From an uncultured Flavobacteriales bacterium (GTDB lineage Bacteria; Bacteroidota; Bacteroidia; Flavobacteriales_D; SKUL01), in NCBI GenBank assembly GCA_937911795.1, contig CALDPJ010000367.1, forward strand, positions 1-8,107: 8,107 bases of DNA. Direction: 5' to 3'. Below are positions 6,410 through 8,107 of this stretch, piece after piece (the first letter of the stretch is position 1; the number at the start of each line of letters is the position of its first letter). A program made the position numbers and the translations under genes. The notes below the pieces were generated by a model. It saw only the letters and a list, made by a program, of their open reading frames with translations. It searched no databases and was not told where the DNA came from.

Positions 6410-6629
6410 CTTCCAGATCGTTCTGGCTGGTATAATTTCCTGATAACAATTGTTCTTCCGCTTTTAGAAGCCGTTTATTATACTCCTCTGGTGACAATGG
6501 ATTACCATCTACAGTATAACCTACCACCATCTCTTCGTCGACCATGGCATTTATTTTATTGAGAAGAGATGTCTTATTGATCAGCATCAATTTCTGGATC
6601 AGGTTTAATTTGAGTGTTTTAATGTCCAT
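6390..6629 (-). CDS. Cognate antitoxin of the ParE/RelE-type toxin, 79 aa
   Basis: A short acidic protein directly upstream of and overlapping the toxin gene. Residues 1-30 look helical and leucine-rich ('TLKLNLIQKLMLI', 'SLLNKINAMV'). They are followed by 'GYTVDGNPLSPEEYNKRL' (37-54), an acidic helix ('KAEEQLLSGNYTSQNDL', 56-72) and 'EDEAENW' at the end. This 'GYTVDG-PL---EY ... G-YTS--DLE-E---W' pattern recurs in Bacteroidota antitoxins paired with ParE-like toxins. In such pairs the acidic C-terminal half typically wraps the toxin. No classical ribbon-helix-helix or HTH motif is obvious, so the DNA-binding part is not identified. ATG 6629 is the first start after the helicase stop, 27 bases away. 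A candidate operator palindrome lies in that gap. Confidence 0.78.
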   Translation of the reverse strand: MDIKTLKLNLIQKLMLINKTSLLNKINAMVDEEMVVGYTVDGNPLSPEEYNKRLLKAEEQLLSGNYTSQNDLEDEAENW

Positions 6630-6635
6630 GTCACC

Positions 6636-6652
6636 ATTTTAACGTAAAAATA
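6636..6652 (-). promoter_or_regulatory. Candidate operator palindrome and -7 box of the toxin-antitoxin operon
   Basis: Bases 6636-6651 form an imperfect 16-base palindrome centred on ACGT, with seven of eight base pairs matching (ATTTT-n-ACGT-n-AAAAT). On the - strand, TATTTTTA at 6652-6645 is one base from the TAnnTTTG -7 consensus and overlaps the palindrome. The site ends seven bases before the antitoxin ATG. Type II modules usually repress themselves by antitoxin or complex binding to such a site. The AT-rich composition makes chance palindromes likely, so confidence is low. Confidence 0.35.
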
Positions 6653-6656
6653 GCAT

Positions 6657-8099
6657 TTATGAGTCAAACTGACCCTCCCCTTCCAGCAGCTCCTCCGGGA
6701 AATTGACCAGGAATACCTGTTGGCTGGCCCGGGTAATAGCCGTGTACAACCAACGGTAAAATTCCTGATCGGGCGGCTCGTTCATCCTACCGATGTCGAT
6801 AAATACTGCCGGCCATTGTCCTCCCTGGGCCTTGTGGCAGGTTACCGCATAGGCAAATTTCACCTGAAGCGCATTGTAAAAAGGATCTTCTGAATAAATG
6901 CGCTGGTTTCTTTTGCGAACCGATGACTCGTCGGGATAATCTTCGGCAACACCGTAAAAAAGCGATTTTAACCTTTCCTGCGGTAGCGAAGGTGTTTTTT
7001 CGGTGATGGTGTCGAGCAGAATTTTCACCTCAAACGGCGGAGCATCATAATCGGCCATTTTCACCTCCACATCGGCGAAGCGGAAATCATAGCGTTCGGT
7101 ATAATGCAGCACTTTCTGAATTTCCATAATGTCGCCATTAGCGATAAACGCCGCGGCCGGAAGCTCTTTCACCCAGAAATAATTGTTCTTCACAATCATC
7201 ATCAGCTCGCTGGCCTCAAGTTCATTATCAAGCCATCGAATGCGCGTGCGGATGAGTTGATTGTACTGGTTGGCCATCCAGTTTGAACGGGTCACCACCA
7301 GCGTGCCTTCAACCCCAAAATTGCTGTATGCCCATTCCATCATTTCGGGCAGTTCCTGCGCGTCCACCGTTCTGAAATCAGGCAGATTAGACGACAGCTT
7401 TAAATCTCCCTTTGCGCCATTCACAAAATTGCGCACCAGCGTAGCGTTGGCAAGAATTCCGGAATCGGCTTCCTGGCGGATCACCTCTGTCAGTGTATAT
7501 TCAGCAATGGTTAGGTCGTACTCACTCTTTAAAAAACCGAGATCAAGCGCCGGACTGTGTTCGAGTCCAACCGGAGGCAATTGCGCCTGATCACCAATAA
7601 ACAACAAGCGGCAGGTGGGCTGCTGAAAAACAAAATCCATGAGGTCATCCAAAAGGTTCCGGTTGATCAGTCCACCGGATCCAAGGGCACCGCGGCCGGA
7701 AATCATCGAGGCCTCATCGACTATAAAAAGGGTGTTTTTACTTTTATTCGGAGTAAGGCCAAATCGCGCGGTACCGTCGGCAAGAATGGTTTTGCGGTAA
7801 ATGGTTTTATGTATGGTATAGGCGGACTGCAGGGAATAATTGCTCAGCACTTTTGCGGCCCGGCCCGTTGGAGCCATCAGCACAGCTTTCTGTTTGATTT
7901 CGGGCAACACCTGCAGCAGCGCCCGCACCATCGTTGTTTTTCCGGTACCCGCATATCCTTTCATTAAAAAGGTGCAACGGGGCTTATCACTCGTCAAAAA
8001 ACGAAACAGAATGCGGCTCAGTTCATTCTGCCCTGAGGTGAGGGGATATGAAAAGTGCCGCTGAAATAATTCCTGCCAACCTGCAATCTCCAGCTTCAT
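6657..8099 (-). CDS. RecD/Dda-like superfamily 1B DNA helicase, 480 aa
   Basis: ATP-dependent DNA helicase of the RecD/Dda/Pif1 group. Visible motifs in order are: an N-terminal Q-like region 'PLTSGQNELSRIL' (19-31); Walker A 'GYAGTGKTT' (48-56, Lys54); motif Ia 'MAPTGRAAKVL' (75-85); Walker B 'FIVDEASM' (125-132, Asp128/Glu129); motif III 'GDQAQLPPVG' (169-178); 'LTEVIRQ' (203-209); 'VVTRSN' (268-273); motif V 'AVTCHKAQGGQWP' (418-430); and motif VI 'LYTAITRAS' (451-459, arginine finger Arg458). All catalytic motifs are intact. Residues about 310-415 form the insert before motif V that carries an SH3-like domain in Dda and RecD2. There is no long N-terminal extension, so it is a compact stand-alone helicase and not a RecBCD subunit; no recB or recC is nearby. 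The ATG at 8099 has only eight window bases upstream, so an earlier start cannot be formally excluded. Family-level role: DNA repair or replication-fork processing. Confidence 0.92.
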   Translation of the reverse strand: MKLEIAGWQELFQRHFSYPLTSGQNELSRILFRFLTSDKPRCTFLMKGYAGTGKTTMVRALLQVLPEIKQKAVLMAPTGRAAKVLSNYSLQSAYTIHKTIYRKTILADGTARFGLTPNKSKNTLFIVDEASMISGRGALGSGGLINRNLLDDLMDFVFQQPTCRLLFIGDQAQLPPVGLEHSPALDLGFLKSEYDLTIAEYTLTEVIRQEADSGILANATLVRNFVNGAKGDLKLSSNLPDFRTVDAQELPEMMEWAYSNFGVEGTLVVTRSNWMANQYNQLIRTRIRWLDNELEASELMMIVKNNYFWVKELPAAAFIANGDIMEIQKVLHYTERYDFRFADVEVKMADYDAPPFEVKILLDTITEKTPSLPQERLKSLFYGVAEDYPDESSVRKRNQRIYSEDPFYNALQVKFAYAVTCHKAQGGQWPAVFIDIGRMNEPPDQEFYRWLYTAITRASQQVFLVNFPEELLEGEGQFDS

Positions 8100-8107
8100 G
8101 GGTCGTT

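Noticed and set aside
6090..6637. 7-base direct repeat TCACCAT at 6090-6096 and 6631-6637 flanking the toxin-antitoxin genes
   Set aside because: It looked like a possible target-site duplication, but one copy is inside the toxin coding end, the length is short, and such 7-mers occur by chance in a window of this size.
7557..7967. + strand open frame of 136 codons opposite the helicase
   Set aside because: It is antisense to intact Walker and SF1 motifs and shows no family features.

Overview
The window looks like a chromosomal segment from the phylum Bacteroidota, probably a Flavobacteriales-type organism. The evidence is the first gene, which ends in a type IX secretion (T9SS) type A sorting domain, signal peptides ending in 'AQ', two outer-membrane-type proteins with the 'N-x-V-x-N-x-x-F ... 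YAG ... YYY-x-DD' N-terminal module common in this phylum, TAnnTTTG-like -7 promoter boxes, and few Shine-Dalgarno sequences. Base composition is moderate, with AT-richer stretches in the toxin-antitoxin module and the membrane-protein gene. The exact taxon cannot be fixed from this sequence alone.

Layout. At the left edge, on the + strand, lies the 3' end of a large secreted repeat protein (1-1016). Everything else reads on the - strand. From right to left these are: a RecD/Dda-like SF1 DNA helicase (8099-6657); a two-gene type II toxin-antitoxin module (antitoxin 6629-6390, ParE/RelE-fold toxin 6409-6080); hemE, uroporphyrinogen decarboxylase (6008-4974); an OmpA-domain lipid-free secreted protein 'B' (4977-3805); a polytopic GT-C-like membrane protein (3737-2433); and a paralogous OmpA-domain protein 'A' (2343, or GTG 2436, to 1216). 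Between the convergent ends of protein A and the T9SS protein are about 200 bases. They hold a 37-codon remnant matching the extreme N-terminus of a type I restriction HsdR subunit (1155-1042), which runs into a hairpin that looks like a bidirectional terminator (1050-1094).

How the genes relate. hemE and protein B overlap by four bases (ATGA). The membrane protein and the downstream reading frame of protein A also touch (GTGA). hemE, B, the GT-C-like protein and A may therefore form one transcription unit started at a TAnnTTTG box directly in front of hemE. Haem synthesis and the envelope genes have no obvious functional link, so the haem gene may simply supply the promoter. The three-gene envelope block, in which two jelly-roll-like plus OmpA paralogs flank a putative lipid-linked glycosyltransferase, is the most system-like arrangement in the window. 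Its function is unknown. The toxin-antitoxin pair is an accessory module between two housekeeping-type genes, with its own candidate palindromic operator.

No tRNA, rRNA, CRISPR array, transposase or attachment site was recognised. No gene-free stretch exceeds 300 bases.
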